In this document: positions 62,686 through 64,000 of the stretch, one piece after another
Layout of the letters: each line of letters opens with the position of its first letter
Numbering within the stretch: position 1 is the stretch's first letter
Source of the DNA: Pedobacter sp. W3I1
GTDB lineage: Bacteria; Bacteroidota; Bacteroidia; Sphingobacteriales; Sphingobacteriaceae
Direction: 5' to 3'
DNA: 64,000 nt
NCBI RefSeq assembly: GCF_030816015.1
Contig: NZ_JAUSXN010000001.1
Coordinates: 3,658,001-3,722,000 of the forward strand
Notes under the pieces: model-generated
Database searches by the model: none
Told to the model about the DNA's origin: nothing
What the model saw: the letters and a program-made list of their open reading frames with translations, nothing else
Program-made: the position numbers and the translations under genes

Positions 62686-64000
62686 TTAAAATTTCAGGTT
62701 CAACCCCAGCGAATAAATTTTCATATAAGGATATGAAGCATTGTATCCCGATTCGGGCAATTCAGGATCGATTGGCAGATCGCCAAGCTTATCAAAGGTT
62801 AACAGGTTTAATCCACCCACATAAAAACGAAGCTGTGAGATTTTTAACCTTTTGATAAACGCCGGCGATAATGAATAACCCAATTCAACATTTTTTAACC
62901 TGATGTAATCGCCAGAGCGGATCCAGAAGTCAGAATTGGCTGTGTTGTTACCCCGATCAGTTAATAATAACCTTGGATAAGGGGCATTTGTATTGCCTGG
63001 TGTCCACCTGTCTACACTGAACTGGCTTAAGTAACCATTATTGGCGTTACCAGAGTTAACCAAATTTTGAATGGTTATAGAACGGCCGCTGGTACCCTGG
63101 AACAAGAAATTCAGATCGAAATTTTTAACGGATACTGAAGCACCGAAACCAAAGAATGCTTTTGGTACAAAGTTGAAATCGGTTCTTACCCTGTCAAGAT
63201 CGTTAATCAAGCCATCACCATTCTGATCAACATATTTGATATCACCAGGTTTTACTGCTCCTGACAACATCTGTTTAGGTGAAGCATCAATCTCGGCCTG
63301 TGATTGGAAAATGCCATTGGATATTAACATGGTAGAAATATAACCCGCTGCAGTAGTTGCGGTTGCCGCAGGCGAAATTACACTCGAAATTGGGTGTCCT
63401 AATTGTTTTTGGTAAGCCGGTAAACCGGCTCCTTCGTTTATGGCAATGATTTTACTTACGTTATAGGTAAAGTTTCCAAAAACATTCAGGTTTACTTCGC
63501 CTATTTTTTTATTGTAGTTTATACCCGTTTCAAAGCCCTTATACTCCGCTTCTCCTTCATTAACATAAATTAAACTCTGGCCAAGCAAACTTGGTAATAA
63601 TGAAGCTGTGGTTAAATCTTTCCTGTCTTCGTAAAAATAATCGGCACTGATGGATAATGATTGTTTAAATAACCTGGCATCGAAACCGACACTGGTTTTA
63701 TAGGCTTTCTCCCAGGTTAAATCGGGATTAGCCAAAGCCAGTTGGCCGGTACCAGTCGCTCCGGTAAAAGCAGTACCGAAATTATAACCGGTTGTACTTC
63801 TACTGTAGAAATCGTTAAAGGCAAATCTTCTGGCCGAACCAATGGCATCGTTACCCACTAAGCCATAAGAACCCCTGATTTTTAACAGGTCTAAGAAACT
63901 GCCTGATCCTTTCATAAAACTTTCATCAGAAATGATCCACCCGGCTGATGCAGCAGGAAAAAAACCATATCTTTTGCCAGGCGCAAAATTCTCTGAACCT
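62686..64000 (-). CDS. SusC/RagA family TonB-linked outer-membrane transporter, truncated by window edge
   Basis: Only the C-terminal part is visible, about 437 residues, continuing upstream past the right edge. The frame upstream of the internal Met at 63915 reads NFAPGKRYGFFPAASAGWII and is clearly coding, so that Met is not the start. Barrel signatures include LKIRGSYGLVGNDAIG, TWEKAYKTSVGFDARLF, VKPGDIKYVDQNGDGLINDL, and the last strand YPYMKIYSLGLNLKF. Full SusC proteins are about 1000 aa. It pairs with the following SusD and defines the start region of this PUL; no regulator is visible inside the window. Confidence 0.97.
   Translation of the reverse strand, partial: GSENFAPGKRYGFFPAASAGWIISDESFMKGSGSFLDLLKIRGSYGLVGNDAIGSARRFAFNDFYSRSTTGYNFGTAFTGATGTGQLALANPDLTWEKAYKTSVGFDARLFKQSLSISADYFYEDRKDLTTASLLPSLLGQSLIYVNEGEAEYKGFETGINYNKKIGEVNLNVFGNFTYNVSKIIAINEGAGLPAYQKQLGHPISSVISPAATATTAAGYISTMLISNGIFQSQAEIDASPKQMLSGAVKPGDIKYVDQNGDGLINDLDRVRTDFNFVPKAFFGFGASVSVKNFDLNFLFQGTSGRSITIQNLVNSGNANNGYLSQFSVDRWTPGNTNAPYPRLLLTDRGNNTANSDFWIRSGDYIRLKNVELGYSLSPAFIKRLKISQLRFYVGGLNLLTFDKLGDLPIDPELPESGYNASYPYMKIYSLGLNLKF

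Overview
The window reads as a chromosome segment of a Bacteroidota bacterium, most like Pedobacter or another Sphingobacteriaceae. The evidence is AT-rich DNA, a SusC/SusD polysaccharide utilization locus (PUL), a PorP/SprF-type type IX secretion protein, a giant surface protein with a gliding-motility-type C-terminal sorting domain, TAnnTTTG-like promoter elements and many small palindromic intergenic repeats. The genus is inferred from gene content and style, not from a marker search.

Layout. 1-7.8 kb holds housekeeping genes on the + strand: CTP synthase (5' truncated by the window), YidC insertase, a secreted S9 prolyl-oligopeptidase-type peptidase and a SpmA/SpmB-type membrane protein. 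8-15 kb is mixed: small hypothetical, hotdog thioesterase, TonB-dependent receptor, MaoC-like hydratase, SnoaL-like protein, a repeat-rich gap with a MITE-like element, and a GH43-type glycosidase. 15-31.7 kb is the most unusual part. One minus-strand operon reads, in transcription order, degenerate metallophosphatase, tail-collar protein, periplasmic-binding-protein-fold protein, 3275-aa repeat adhesin, PorP. Just upstream lie an Asp/Asn beta-hydroxylase-like protein overlapping a sulfotransferase, and a divergent phytanoyl-CoA-dioxygenase-like protein. 31.7-34.5 kb carries DUF92, DUF1826 and a divergent HxlR/SDR pair. 34.5-40.6 kb is an accessory island between a second MITE copy and a tRNA-Arg: OLD-type ATPase/TOPRIM nuclease, DUF2971, DUF3800 and a membrane zinc-ribbon protein. 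This looks like a defence island. 41.1-42.1 kb is a five-unit, roughly 184-bp tandem repeat.

42.1-64 kb is one long minus-strand PUL entering from the right edge: SusC (partial), SusD, GH2, GH10 xylanase, GH3, GH2 with a malectin-like tail, acyltransferase-like membrane protein, GH2, alginate/glucuronan-lyase family, GH88, GH18 (frameshifted), GH30, an SDR that fits fructuronate reduction, and mannonate dehydratase. The set fits import and breakdown of a glucuronate-containing polysaccharide, with uronic acids passed to the cytoplasmic mannonate branch.

Candidate undescribed systems are the adhesin/tail-collar/pseudophosphatase operon with its neighbouring hydroxylase-sulfotransferase pair, and the OLD-DUF2971 arrangement, in which the two genes share one frame interrupted only by TGA codons. 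All functional calls rest on recognised motifs read by eye. No searches were run.
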